Made by a program: the position numbers and the translations under genes
The notes under the pieces: generated by a model
The model's database searches: none
Told to the model about the DNA's origin: nothing
The model's input: only the letters and a program-made list of their open reading frames with translations
DNA from: an uncultured Brachyspira sp.
GTDB taxonomy: Bacteria > Spirochaetota > Brachyspiria > Brachyspirales > Brachyspiraceae
Assembly (NCBI RefSeq): GCF_934747485.1
Contig: NZ_CAKVGN010000014.1
Location: 1-49,144, forward strand
DNA: 49,144 nucleotides
Direction of reading: 5' to 3'
Shown here: piece by piece, positions 35,347 through 44,469 of the stretch
How the letters are laid out: the number at the start of each line of letters is the position of its first letter
Numbering within the stretch: the stretch's first letter is position 1

Positions 35347-36381
35347 TCAAACAACCATTTCATCTTCACCAGCACGAGCAACAACGATATCACCTTGCTC
35401 TTCAAGCTTACGAATGATATTAACAATTTTCTGCTGAGCTTCTTCAACATCTTTAAGACGAACAGGTCCCATAAAGTCCATATCCTCTTTAAGCAATGCA
35501 GCAGCACGTTTAGACATATTTCTATAAACCTTATCTTGAGCATCAGAATCAACACTCTTAAGTGCCTTAGCCAAATCACTAGAATCAACTTCACGCAAAA
35601 CTTTCTGTATAGCTCTGTCATCAAGTAAAACAATATCCTCGAATACAAACATACGTTTCTTGATTTCTTCTGCAAGTTCTGGGTCGTCTTCTTCCAAACT
35701 CTCGATAATACTTTTCTCTGTAGACCTATCAACACTGTTAATAATTTCAACTATAGAATCTATACCGCCCGCAGAAGTAAAGTCTTCACTAGCAAGTGTA
35801 GAAAGTTTTCTCTCAAGTACCCTTTCAACCTCTCTTAAAACCTCTGGGGAAGTTCTGTCCATTGTAGCAATTCTCTTAGCAACATCAGGCTGTATTTCTG
35901 AAGGCAATGCTCCTAATATGCTTGCTGCCTTTGGAGCTTCCAAATATGCCAAAATAAGTGCTATAGTTTGAGGGTGTTCACCTTGTATAAAGTTAAGCAA
36001 GTGAGCTGGGTCTGTACGGCGTATAAAATCAAAAGGTCTAACCTGTAATGAAGATGTTAACCTATTGATTATATCGCTTGCCTTCTGGCTTCCAACAGAT
36101 CTTTCAAGCAAGTCTCTTGCATAATCTATACCGCCTTGAGTTATAAAGTCTTGAGCTATCATCATCTCTTGGAATTCTCTAAATACAGCATCTTTATCGG
36201 CAGATTCAATATTCTCAAGTCTCGCAATATCAAATGTGATTTGCTCTATTTCCTCTTCGCGTAAATGCTTGAATATCTCACTAGAAGCTTCCATTCCCAA
36301 AGAAACTAAAAATATAGCAACTTTCTGACGTCCGCTTAATACGCGTTGTTTTTTTTCTTTTTCATTATTAGCCGCAGCCAT
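35347..36381 (-). CDS. fliG: flagellar switch protein FliG
   Basis: FliG is the rotor protein that meets the stators and sets the direction of rotation. The 344-residue product has the three armadillo-like domains, with the EHPQTIALILAYL motif near 135, the middle-domain GGIDSIVEIINSVDRSTEK block near 203 and the C-terminal torque helix region (about 270-330) with conserved charged residues such as the V-L-R-E-V-D stretch. A GTP-like Ala-rich start is short. It starts 50 bases after fliF. Confidence 0.97.
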   Translation of the reverse strand: MAAANNEKEKKQRVLSGRQKVAIFLVSLGMEASSEIFKHLREEEIEQITFDIARLENIESADKDAVFREFQEMMIAQDFITQGGIDYARDLLERSVGSQKASDIINRLTSSLQVRPFDFIRRTDPAHLLNFIQGEHPQTIALILAYLEAPKAASILGALPSEIQPDVAKRIATMDRTSPEVLREVERVLERKLSTLASEDFTSAGGIDSIVEIINSVDRSTEKSIIESLEEDDPELAEEIKKRMFVFEDIVLLDDRAIQKVLREVDSSDLAKALKSVDSDAQDKVYRNMSKRAAALLKEDMDFMGPVRLKDVEEAQQKIVNIIRKLEEQGDIVVARAGEDEMVV

Positions 36382-36431
36382 ACTTAAACTCCTATTAAAA
36401 TTTATAACTCAATATTTTTTTATTAACTTAT

Positions 36432-38129
36432 TTATTTATCGTCTGCCATCCAAGTACGTAGCAACTGAGCAACATCCTCAGGTCTCTCATGGCTTACTCT
36501 TATAACCTCTTCCATAAGCTTCTTACGAGCCGCATCCTCTAAATTAATCTCACTCATAGGCTCTTCATTGGCATTCATCATAGCCTGTCTGCGCATTTCC
36601 ATTTGTTTGCGTTCAAGCTCTTCTTCTCTAAGTCTACGTCTTCTTGCAAGCTCTTTCTGTATAGATCTGATTATAAGCACTAATATAAACAATGCTAATA
36701 ATCCTATCATAGAAATTATAAGAACTCTCTTTATAAAATTGTTTCTTAATAATTTAGCATCTTCTGCATTAAATCTATCCCAATGGTCAAACTGAATATG
36801 TGTTACGCTAACTTGGTCTCCTCTCTTTAAATCATATCCTATAGCTGCCTGTACTAATGATGTAACATTTTTTATCTCATCAGCAGTTACTGGGTGATAC
36901 TCTCTTAAATAACTAGTGCCGTTAGTAATAATAGCATTACCATTAGCATCATAAACCTTTGTCCATCTTCCGTCTAAAGCAACAGCTGCAGATATTTTAC
37001 CTATCTGATAGCTTCCTTTCTTTATAGCCTCATATCTTTTGCTTAACTCATAGTTATCCTGACTATCTGTTTTTGTATATGTCTGCCATCTGTCTGTTTT
37101 ATCTTTATATCCAGGAGGAACATTCTCCTCTGCACCAGCTGCACCTTGAGGTATAAATTGCTGACCTTTCCAATCTTCTGTTACTGTACGAGTTGATACT
37201 TGAACTTTGTTTGTAAATTGACTGTCATCATAAGGTGTTGTTGGGTCGTCTTCTTTAAGTATTATAGGAAGCACTAAATTATTTGTTATACTAATGTCGT
37301 CCCATATAAGCTCTAATGCTATTGTAGTTTCTACTCTGTTTGTATATATTCTTCCTAATGTTTGTCTTATTTTATTTTCTATCTTTTTTCTCTCTCTGTC
37401 AACTATCTTTAACTCTTCTTGAGCTACTTTTAATTTTAAATTTGCTGCCTCATCTGTAAAATCAGTTAATACATAACCTGTACTGTCTGTAATTGTTACA
37501 AACTCTGGTTTTAGTTTATCAACACCCATAGCTATTAATTGCTGCAAGCCTCTAACTGTTTTTGGGTCTCTTAAAACCTCTTCTTTAAAAGGCTGTGCTT
37601 TGATTACTACTGATGCTGTAACAGGTGAATCTACATCTGTTAAATATTCTTTCTTAGGAAATGCTAAATCAACTGTAGCTTCTTGTACAAAATCTAATTT
37701 AGTTAATAACTGTGTTATTGCTTTTGTTAGTGACCTTCTTTTATTAATATCCAATTCTGCATCTGTTATACCAATACGAGGAGCATCAAATAATTCCCAG
37801 CCGTCTACTCCCATTGGCATTCTACCTTCTTTTACTAATTCTAATTCTGCTTTGGCTTTATCAGCTTCATTGTTTAATGTAATAAATCCATTTCTATATT
37901 GATATTTTATATTATTTGCATCCAAAACAGCTATAACGTTTCTTGCATCTTCTTGTGTTAGTGCATTTTGAAATAATAATGTGCCTGCTCTTCTCGAAGT
38001 AAAAAATACTGTAGCTACTATTGCTCCCAAAGCAACTACTAATACCCCTATGAATATAGCTTTCTGTAGTTTTGTAGTTTTTGCGAAAATATTTTTTACT
38101 TGCCCAATTAATTTATTCACAAAATCCAT
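36432..38129 (-). CDS. fliF: flagellar MS-ring protein FliF
   Basis: FliF forms the membrane ring on which the motor is built. The 565-residue product has the first transmembrane helix at about 22-45, the PRIGITDAELDINKRRSLTK block near 112-131, ring-building periplasmic domains to about 460, a second helix near 470-492, and a cytosolic C-terminal FliG-binding segment (about 535-565) ending RTWMADDK. AAGGTGG lies seven bases before the ATG. It is the first gene of this minus-strand flagellar operon, with its own promoter. fliE is not next to it. Confidence 0.97.
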   Translation of the reverse strand: MDFVNKLIGQVKNIFAKTTKLQKAIFIGVLVVALGAIVATVFFTSRRAGTLLFQNALTQEDARNVIAVLDANNIKYQYRNGFITLNNEADKAKAELELVKEGRMPMGVDGWELFDAPRIGITDAELDINKRRSLTKAITQLLTKLDFVQEATVDLAFPKKEYLTDVDSPVTASVVIKAQPFKEEVLRDPKTVRGLQQLIAMGVDKLKPEFVTITDSTGYVLTDFTDEAANLKLKVAQEELKIVDRERKKIENKIRQTLGRIYTNRVETTIALELIWDDISITNNLVLPIILKEDDPTTPYDDSQFTNKVQVSTRTVTEDWKGQQFIPQGAAGAEENVPPGYKDKTDRWQTYTKTDSQDNYELSKRYEAIKKGSYQIGKISAAVALDGRWTKVYDANGNAIITNGTSYLREYHPVTADEIKNVTSLVQAAIGYDLKRGDQVSVTHIQFDHWDRFNAEDAKLLRNNFIKRVLIISMIGLLALFILVLIIRSIQKELARRRRLREEELERKQMEMRRQAMMNANEEPMSEINLEDAARKKLMEEVIRVSHERPEDVAQLLRTWMADDK

Positions 38130-38175
38130 TAGAATACCACCTTAAAAAGTTCTCTTTATATTGTATCGGTTATAG

Positions 38176-38273
38176 TTATGTTTACTTTATAAAAAAATTA
38201 TGTTTATTTCCAAATTTTTTATATCTTTTATATATTAGTTTACATAATTATTTTTGTCAATAAGTAAACATAA
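38176..38273 (-). promoter_or_regulatory. flagellar operon promoter with three repeat motifs
   Basis: On the minus strand TTGACA (38260-38255) and TAATAT (38237-38232) are 17 bases apart, a strong sigma-70-type promoter. Around it lie AAGTAAACATAA at 38262-38273, AGTTTACATAAT at 38237-38248 over the spacer and -10, and TTATGTTTACTT at 38176-38187; the outer two are exact inverted copies. A transcription factor may bind them. Confidence 0.6.
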
Positions 38274-38345
38274 TATTTTTAACCCTTTATATTACTTTTT
38301 TCGCTTTTTAAAGGTTTTAGTATCACTTTTTATAATTTTTATAAA

Positions 38346-38831
38346 TTAAAGATTTTGTATATAATTTTCAACCAAATCTAAAGCAAATAGTACGCTTAAC
38401 TCTCTAATATTGTCTCTATCGCCGTAGAATATATTTTTATAAGCTTTTATATAGTTTTCTGCTGATATACACACAAATACTAATCCGACAGGCTTCTCTT
38501 CACTGCCTCCATTTGGACCTGCTATGCCGCTTATTGCTATTGATATATCACTATCCATCATTTTTCTGCTGTTTTCTGCCATTTCTAATACGCACTCTTC
38601 GCTAACAGCACCATATTTTGACAAAGTTTCTTCTTTTACACCTGTAATTTTATTTTTTATTCTATTAGAGTACGTTACAAAAGAGCCTTCAAAGCACTCC
38701 GATGAACCGCTTACAGATGTTATAGATGAAGCAAATAGCCCGCCTGTACAAGATTCACAAGAGGTAATTTTTAATTTCTTTTCAATAAGAAGATTAACTA
38801 CATTTTTAGATTTTTCTTTTAATCTATTCAT
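38346..38831 (-). CDS. CinA C-terminal domain protein (NMN amidase type)
   Basis: The 161-residue product corresponds only to the C-terminal domain of CinA, the PncC-type nicotinamide mononucleotide deamidase, a cytosolic NAD-recycling enzyme. TSCESCTGGLFASSIT (about 23-38) and GIAGPNGGSEEKPVGLVF (about 102-119) are its active-site blocks. The N-terminal molybdopterin-binding-like domain of full CinA is absent, as in stand-alone PncC proteins. It follows azlD by nine bases. Confidence 0.92.
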   Translation of the reverse strand: MNRLKEKSKNVVNLLIEKKLKITSCESCTGGLFASSITSVSGSSECFEGSFVTYSNRIKNKITGVKEETLSKYGAVSEECVLEMAENSRKMMDSDISIAISGIAGPNGGSEEKPVGLVFVCISAENYIKAYKNIFYGDRDNIRELSVLFALDLVENYIQNL

Positions 38832-38840
38832 AATATTATC

Positions 38841-39170
38841 CTAAACAAAAATAACTTGCACCAAAAACATATATATAACAGTGCCTAAACCTATACTAAT
38901 AAGCACATTTCTCTTAAAAATTTGAAAAATAGCTATTAAAACAATAGATATTATTTCAGGCAAACCATATGGGAATTTTATTATATTTATGTCTTTTATG
39001 CAATATATTACAAGCAATGCTATCATAGCATAAGGCATTGCATCTCCCAAATATTTTATATACCTTCTCTCAGCAATAGACTTTCTTATTATTATAAACG
39101 GCAAAGACCTTAAAATAATAGTACCCAAAACAACCATTAATGCAGTTATAAAAATTTCTCTATCACTCAC
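38841..39170 (-). CDS. azlD: branched-chain amino acid exporter subunit AzlD
   Basis: The 109-residue product has three to four transmembrane helices and the AzlD family pattern (LRSLPFII near 20, LGDAMPYAMIALLVIY near 41). With AzlC it forms a LIV-E-type exporter of branched-chain amino acids. The GTG at 39170 is chosen since AGAGAGG lies seven bases before it; it overlaps azlC by eight bases. A TTG at 39197 is in frame but lacks a ribosome site. Confidence 0.85.
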   Translation of the reverse strand: MSDREIFITALMVVLGTIILRSLPFIIIRKSIAERRYIKYLGDAMPYAMIALLVIYCIKDINIIKFPYGLPEIISIVLIAIFQIFKRNVLISIGLGTVIYMFLVQVIFV

Positions 39171-39885
39171 TGAGTTTCCTCTCTTTATATTTATCAAGAT
39201 TATAACTAATGCTTATAACTATAAATATCAAAACCATAGAAAATATTATAAATATATTAGTTTTAAATATTAAAATAGGTATAGAACATATAAGCCCTAT
39301 AATAGCCCCCTTATGATTATTATCACTATCAAGCCACTGCTCTACAAATATAACCACAAACAAAGCAGTTAAAACAAAATCAAGTCCCTTAGTATTAAAC
39401 CTAACAAAATTACCTATCAAACATCCAAGCAAAGTACCCAAAGCCCAATAAATATAATTTAAAAAAGAAACAAAAAATAAAAATGCCTTTCTGTTTACAT
39501 TTTCAGGCACATTACCGCTGCAAAGTATAGAAAAAGTCTCATCACTCAAAGAAAATATTAAAAAAGGCTTCAATAAACCGCTGCCCTTGTATTTACTCAC
39601 CATCGATATGCCATAAAAAGACATTCTTGAGTTTACTGTTAATGTTAATATAAAAGCATATAAAGGGTTAAAAGGAGCTAAAAACAAATAATTTATAGCA
39701 ACATACTGCATACTTCCGCAGTAGGCTGCCATACTCATAAACATAGCAAGAAAAGTGCTAAACCCCTTCGCCTTCATCAATATACCATAAGCCATACCCA
39801 AAAATAAATATCCAATAAGAACAGGTATAGTCTTAGGCAAAGCATATTTTAACGATTCAATTAATTCTTCTTTTTTTATACTCAT
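39163..39885 (-). CDS. azlC: branched-chain amino acid exporter subunit AzlC
   Basis: The 240-residue product is a polytopic membrane protein of the AzlC family, with the conserved ALPKTIPVLIGYLFLGMAYG start region (about 15-34), the AAYCGSMQYVAINYL helix near 54-68 and a TVNSRMSFYGIS motif near 87. It works with AzlD. The ATG at 39885 matches family starts (MSIKKEEL); a TTG at 39915 in frame is possible but no ribosome site is clear at either. It follows cutC by 32 bases. Confidence 0.87.
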   Translation of the reverse strand: MSIKKEELIESLKYALPKTIPVLIGYLFLGMAYGILMKAKGFSTFLAMFMSMAAYCGSMQYVAINYLFLAPFNPLYAFILTLTVNSRMSFYGISMVSKYKGSGLLKPFLIFSLSDETFSILCSGNVPENVNRKAFLFFVSFLNYIYWALGTLLGCLIGNFVRFNTKGLDFVLTALFVVIFVEQWLDSDNNHKGAIIGLICSIPILIFKTNIFIIFSMVLIFIVISISYNLDKYKERKLSE

Positions 39886-39917
39886 ATATATTAATTTTAT
39901 TAGATAGTTTAACAATA

Positions 39918-40661
39918 TTATATTTTTGATTTTATATTCTTCACTTTGTTTTCATCTGTATACTTCACACCAAACTCAGGCGGTCTTAAAGCAGCACCCA
40001 TAAATACATTTTCGTTTCTATATTGCATCGCACTTTCAACTGTTTTATTCGCTGTCATATGATATTCATTAGCTTTAAGAGTATCTTTTATATATTCAAT
40101 ATTTCTTTCATTTATTCCGCTTCCGGGCATTATTATTATTTTATCATTATATTTTTCAACTAATTCTTTTAGTTTTATTATACCGCTCATAACATTAGCT
40201 TCCCCGCCTGAAGTGAGTATTCTCTCAAATCCAAGCGATATAATATCCTCACAAGCCTCATTTAAATTACAGCTTACATCTATTGCCCTATGAAAAGTAG
40301 CTTTATTAGTTCCCCATAAGTCTAATAACTCTCTGCATCTAACTTTATCAACTTTTCCATCTTTTGTAAGTATTCCAAACACTATGCCGTCAATTTTTAA
40401 TTCCTTCATGAGTTTTATTTCTTTTTTCATTACTTCAAACTCAATATCATCATAACAAAAATCTCCACCCCTAGGACGCACCATTGCATATATAGGTGTA
40501 TTTAATTTTTCTCTCGCCAACTCTAAAACACCATAACTTGGAGTAGTTCCGCCCTCAAACATATTGCCGCAAAGTTCAACCCTATCTGCTTTGCCTTTTT
40601 CAGCATTAATGCAAGACTGTACACTGTCCACGCATATTTCTATTTTTATATTTTTATTCAT
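39918..40661 (-). CDS. cutC: CutC family protein
   Basis: The 247-residue TIM-barrel protein matches CutC throughout: EICVDSVQSCINAEKG (about 8-23), DRVELCGNMFEGGTTPSYG (about 26-44), MVRPRGGDFCY (about 60-70), FHRAIDV and LTSGGEA further on. CutC was named for copper homeostasis but its true function is not settled. It is the first gene of cutC-azlC-azlD-cinA. Confidence 0.95.
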   Translation of the reverse strand: MNKNIKIEICVDSVQSCINAEKGKADRVELCGNMFEGGTTPSYGVLELAREKLNTPIYAMVRPRGGDFCYDDIEFEVMKKEIKLMKELKIDGIVFGILTKDGKVDKVRCRELLDLWGTNKATFHRAIDVSCNLNEACEDIISLGFERILTSGGEANVMSGIIKLKELVEKYNDKIIIMPGSGINERNIEYIKDTLKANEYHMTANKTVESAMQYRNENVFMGAALRPPEFGVKYTDENKVKNIKSKI

Positions 40662-40701
40662 ATTATTTATACCTAATCAATTTATATTTAAAAACATATA
40701 A

Positions 40702-40729
40702 ATTATACTAAAAAAATATTAATTGTCAA
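40702..40729 (-). promoter_or_regulatory. promoter of the cutC operon
   Basis: On the minus strand TTGACA (40729-40724) and TATAAT (40707-40702) are exact consensus boxes 16 bases apart, giving a leader of about 35 bases. Confidence 0.8.
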
Positions 40730-40799
40730 AAATTAATATTAATAATATATGTAATTATATTCAAAAAAAAATTAGAAATAATTTATATAATTAAATTCA

Positions 40800-40827
40800 T
40801 TGATATTTATTTTTATGGGGTTATAAT
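40800..40827 (+). promoter_or_regulatory. promoter of the HEXXH protein gene
   Basis: TTGATA (40800-40805) and TATAAT (40822-40827) are 16 bases apart, about 30 bases before the ATG at 40857, which has AAGGCGG upstream. Confidence 0.7.
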
Positions 40828-40856
40828 ATATTAAAGTAATTAAAAAGGCGGTTTAT

Positions 40857-41252
40857 ATGGAAATAGGTGCTTATAGAAATTCAAATAACATTGCAAATAT
40901 TTCAGCTGTTTCAGCAAATAAAAACACTCCAATAAGCGAAGTAGGTGTATGTAAAACTTGTGCCAATAGAACATATCAAGATGGTTCTAATGATATAGGA
41001 GTATCTTTTAAAACCCCAACACATATAAGCCCATCTAATGCACCATCAGCTGTAGCCTCTCATGAACAAGAGCATGTTGCAAACAATGAAAGAAATGCTC
41101 AAAAGTCTGGAGGTGAAGTTTTATTTCAAAATGTTACATTAAATACTTCAATATGCCCAGAATGTAAAAGAGTTTATGTTTCTGGAGGCGTAACAAAATC
41201 AGCAATATCAGCACCAAAAGACAAGGGCAATAATGTTGATACTTATGCTTAA
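40857..41252 (+). CDS. small HEXXH, two-CxxC protein (SprA-related type)
   Basis: The 131-residue product has CKTC (32-35), a YQDGSNDIGVSFKTPTHISP block (about 40-59), a HEQEH zincin-like motif (about 69-73) and CPEC (103-106) followed by KRVYVSGG. The layout resembles the SprA-related family of putative small metalloproteases; no activity is established as far as I know. No signal peptide or membrane segment is seen. The first 28 residues are low-complexity. It is a single gene between divergent cutC and convergent carB. Confidence 0.8.
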   Translation: MEIGAYRNSNNIANISAVSANKNTPISEVGVCKTCANRTYQDGSNDIGVSFKTPTHISPSNAPSAVASHEQEHVANNERNAQKSGGEVLFQNVTLNTSICPECKRVYVSGGVTKSAISAPKDKGNNVDTYA

Positions 41253-41277
41253 TAATTAGCAAAATATTTAAATATAA

Positions 41278-44200
41278 TTAAGCAATAGGCATTATGCTAA
41301 AGTTCATAGATTCTATTACTCTAAGCAAAGCGTATGCTGTGTCTAATGAAGTAATACATGATATATTATTTTCAGCAGAAGCACGTCTCAATTCTAAACT
41401 ATCAGAATGAGTTTTGCTGTCGGTTGCTATTGTATTAATAACATAATCAACTTTGCCAAGTCTTATAGTATCTATTATGTCTTCAAATCCGCTTTCATAA
41501 ATCTTTGAAACTTCTTTTATATAAAGCCCTTCTTTTCTTAGGAAATTAGCAGTTCCTTTTGTAGCATATATTCCGTAGCCTATATTAGAGAATCTTTTTG
41601 CCATATCTACAATTTCAGGCTTATCATCATCTGCTATTGTAAAAAGAACATTTCCTTGAAGAGGTATTTTTATTCCGCTTGCAATTAGTGCTTTATATAA
41701 TGCTTTTTCAAAATTAATATCAAAACCCAATGCCTCGCCTGTACTTTTCATTTCCGGACCAAGCACAGTGTCTACTCTTCTTAATTTGGCAAAAGAAAAT
41801 ACAGGAGCTTTAACAAATACTTTATCAGATTCTTTTTTATATAAATCATTATACCCTTGCTCTTTTAATGATTTGCCAAGTATGCACATTGTAGCAATAT
41901 TAGCCATAGGTACATTAGTTATCTTGCTTAAAAAAGGAACTGTTCTGCTGCTTCTCGGATTAACTTCAAGAACATATACATTATCATCTCTATCAACTAT
42001 AAATTGTATGTTGTAAAGCCCTATAAAATTAAATCCTTCTCCTATTCTTTTTGTATAATCAATAATACTGTCTTTTACTTTTTTTGAAATAGTTTGAGCA
42101 GGATATACGCTTATAGAATCTCCAGAGTGAATACCAGCTCTCTCTATATGCTCCATTATGCCGGGTATGAATACATTATGCTCACTATCAGCAATAGCAT
42201 CAGTTTCTATTTCTTTTCCTACAATATATTTATCAATTAATATAGGAGCTTTATTGCTAACTTCTTTTACAGCAGTCTCCATATATATTTTTAAAGCACC
42301 ATCATTATAAACTATCTCCATAGCACGTCCGCCTAATACATAACTAGGACGCACCAAAACAGGATATCCTATTTTATTTGCTATTACTAAAGCCTCATCA
42401 ACTGTTATAGCAGTTTCACCTTTAGGCTGAGGTATATTAAGAGTTTTTAACATTTCTTCAAACTCATGTCTGTCTTCAGCTCTGTTAATATTTTCTAAAG
42501 AAGTGCCAAGTATATTAACCCCATGCATAACAAGTTTTTCAGCAAGATTTATTGCAGTTTGACCTCCAAATTGAACAATAACTCCTTTAGGTTTTTCAAG
42601 CTCCACTATATGCATAACATCTTCTATAGTGAGAGGTTCAAAATAAAGTTTATCAGATATTGAAAAGTCTGTTGATACTGTTTCAGGGTTATTGTTTATT
42701 ACTATAGCCTCGTATCCTGCTTCTCTTATAGTCATAACTGAATGCACAGTAGAATAATCAAACTCCACCCCCTGACCAATTCTTATAGGTCCAGAACCTA
42801 AAACAATAATGCTTTCTTTACCGCTTTTAATAGATTCATTTTCTTTCTCATAAGTAGAATAAAAATAAGGCGTCTCACTTTCAAACTCTCCCGCACAAGT
42901 ATCAACCATTTTGTATACAGGAACTATACCATTTTCATGTCTTAATTTGTATATATCAATTTCTTCCATTGCCCAAACTTTAGCTATATAACTATCCGAA
43001 AAACCTCTTTCTTTACATTCCCTTAAAACTTCTATATCCATTTTGTTTTTAGATAATTTATTTTCTAACTCTATTATATTTTTTATTTTATCCAAAAAAA
43101 ATTTATCAATATGGGTAATATCAATTATGTCTTTTATATCTTCTTTTCGTCTTAAAAGTTCAGCTATAATAAATATTCTCAAATCATCTCTTAATTCTAT
43201 ACGCTCCCACAATTTTTTTGTTGTATATTCAGAAACATCTTTATGAATTATATGATCACATTTTATTTCAAGAGAGCGAACAGCTTTTAGAAAAGATTCT
43301 TCAAAATTACGCCCTATGCTCATTACTTCACCTGTAGCTTTCATCTGTGTGCCTAATTGTCTGTCGGCGTTAGGGAATTTATCAAATGGTAGTCTTGGGA
43401 ACTTTGTAACTATATAATCAATAGAAGGCTCAAAGCAAGCAAAACTTTTTTTAGTGATAGGGTTAAGTATTTCATCTAAAGTCATACCCACAGCTATTTT
43501 TGCACTTATTTTAGCAATAGGGTATCCTGTAGCCTTACTTGCCAAAGCACTTGAACGAGATACCCTAGGATTAACCTCTATTATATAATACTTAAAACTA
43601 TTTGGGTCTAATGCAAGCTGCACATTACAGCCGCCGCATATTTTTAAAGCTCTTATTATTTTAAGGCTCACATTTCTAAGCATTTGATTTTCTCTATCGC
43701 TTAATGTTTGACAAGGAGCAACAACTATACTATCTCCCGTATGTATTCCAACAGGGTCAACATTTTCCATATTACATACCACTATAGCATTGTCATTATT
43801 ATCACGCATAACCTCATATTCTATTTCTTTGTACCCCGCAATGCTCTTTTCAACCAAACATTCATGAACAGGGCTTATTTTTAATCCAGTCTCACATATC
43901 TCAATTAATTCTTTTTCATTGCGTGCAAATCCGCCCCCAGTTCCTCCAAGTGTATATGCAGGACGCACCACCAAATGATAGCCTATTTTATTTGCAAACT
44001 CTATTGCCTCTTCAACACTATGTACAATCACACTTTCTGGCACAGGCTCATTTATATCATTCATAAGCTTCTTAAAAAGCTCTCTGTCTTCAGCAGTATT
44101 TATGGCATTCAAATCTGTTCCTAATATTTCAACATTATATTCATCTAATATACCGCTTTCAGCAAGCTCAACAACTAAGTTTAAACCAGTCTGCCCGCCC

Positions 44201-44469
44201 AAAGAACCTAATATTGCATCAGGTCTCTCTTTATAAATTATTCTCTTAGCAAAATCCAAATTAATAGGCTCTATATAAACTTTATCTGCTATAGCGGCAT
44301 CGGTCATTATTGTAGCAGGATTTGAATTGATAAGCACAACTTCGTATCCTTCTTCTTTTAAAGACTGACAAGCCTGAGTACCCGCATAATCAAACTCTAC
44401 AGCCTGTCCTATAATTATTGGACCTGAACCTATTACCAATATTTTTTTTATATCTGTTCTTTTAGGCAT
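41278..44469 (-). CDS. carB: carbamoyl-phosphate synthase large subunit
   Basis: CarB makes carbamoyl phosphate from bicarbonate, ammonia (delivered from CarA) and two ATP, feeding pyrimidine and arginine synthesis. The 1063-residue product has the usual two homologous ATP-grasp halves: SGPIIIGQAVEFDYAGTQ at the start and SGPIRIGQGVEFDYSTVH near residue 562, each with R-P-S/A-Y-x-L-G-G motifs, and a C-terminal MGS-like allosteric domain (about 930-1063). It overlaps carA by eight bases. Confidence 0.98.
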   Translation of the reverse strand: MPKRTDIKKILVIGSGPIIIGQAVEFDYAGTQACQSLKEEGYEVVLINSNPATIMTDAAIADKVYIEPINLDFAKRIIYKERPDAILGSLGGQTGLNLVVELAESGILDEYNVEILGTDLNAINTAEDRELFKKLMNDINEPVPESVIVHSVEEAIEFANKIGYHLVVRPAYTLGGTGGGFARNEKELIEICETGLKISPVHECLVEKSIAGYKEIEYEVMRDNNDNAIVVCNMENVDPVGIHTGDSIVVAPCQTLSDRENQMLRNVSLKIIRALKICGGCNVQLALDPNSFKYYIIEVNPRVSRSSALASKATGYPIAKISAKIAVGMTLDEILNPITKKSFACFEPSIDYIVTKFPRLPFDKFPNADRQLGTQMKATGEVMSIGRNFEESFLKAVRSLEIKCDHIIHKDVSEYTTKKLWERIELRDDLRIFIIAELLRRKEDIKDIIDITHIDKFFLDKIKNIIELENKLSKNKMDIEVLRECKERGFSDSYIAKVWAMEEIDIYKLRHENGIVPVYKMVDTCAGEFESETPYFYSTYEKENESIKSGKESIIVLGSGPIRIGQGVEFDYSTVHSVMTIREAGYEAIVINNNPETVSTDFSISDKLYFEPLTIEDVMHIVELEKPKGVIVQFGGQTAINLAEKLVMHGVNILGTSLENINRAEDRHEFEEMLKTLNIPQPKGETAITVDEALVIANKIGYPVLVRPSYVLGGRAMEIVYNDGALKIYMETAVKEVSNKAPILIDKYIVGKEIETDAIADSEHNVFIPGIMEHIERAGIHSGDSISVYPAQTISKKVKDSIIDYTKRIGEGFNFIGLYNIQFIVDRDDNVYVLEVNPRSSRTVPFLSKITNVPMANIATMCILGKSLKEQGYNDLYKKESDKVFVKAPVFSFAKLRRVDTVLGPEMKSTGEALGFDINFEKALYKALIASGIKIPLQGNVLFTIADDDKPEIVDMAKRFSNIGYGIYATKGTANFLRKEGLYIKEVSKIYESGFEDIIDTIRLGKVDYVINTIATDSKTHSDSLELRRASAENNISCITSLDTAYALLRVIESMNFSIMPIA

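Noticed and set aside
35331..35750. 139-codon minus-strand frame inside fliG
   Set aside because: It is an out-of-frame shadow of fliG, whose product is complete.
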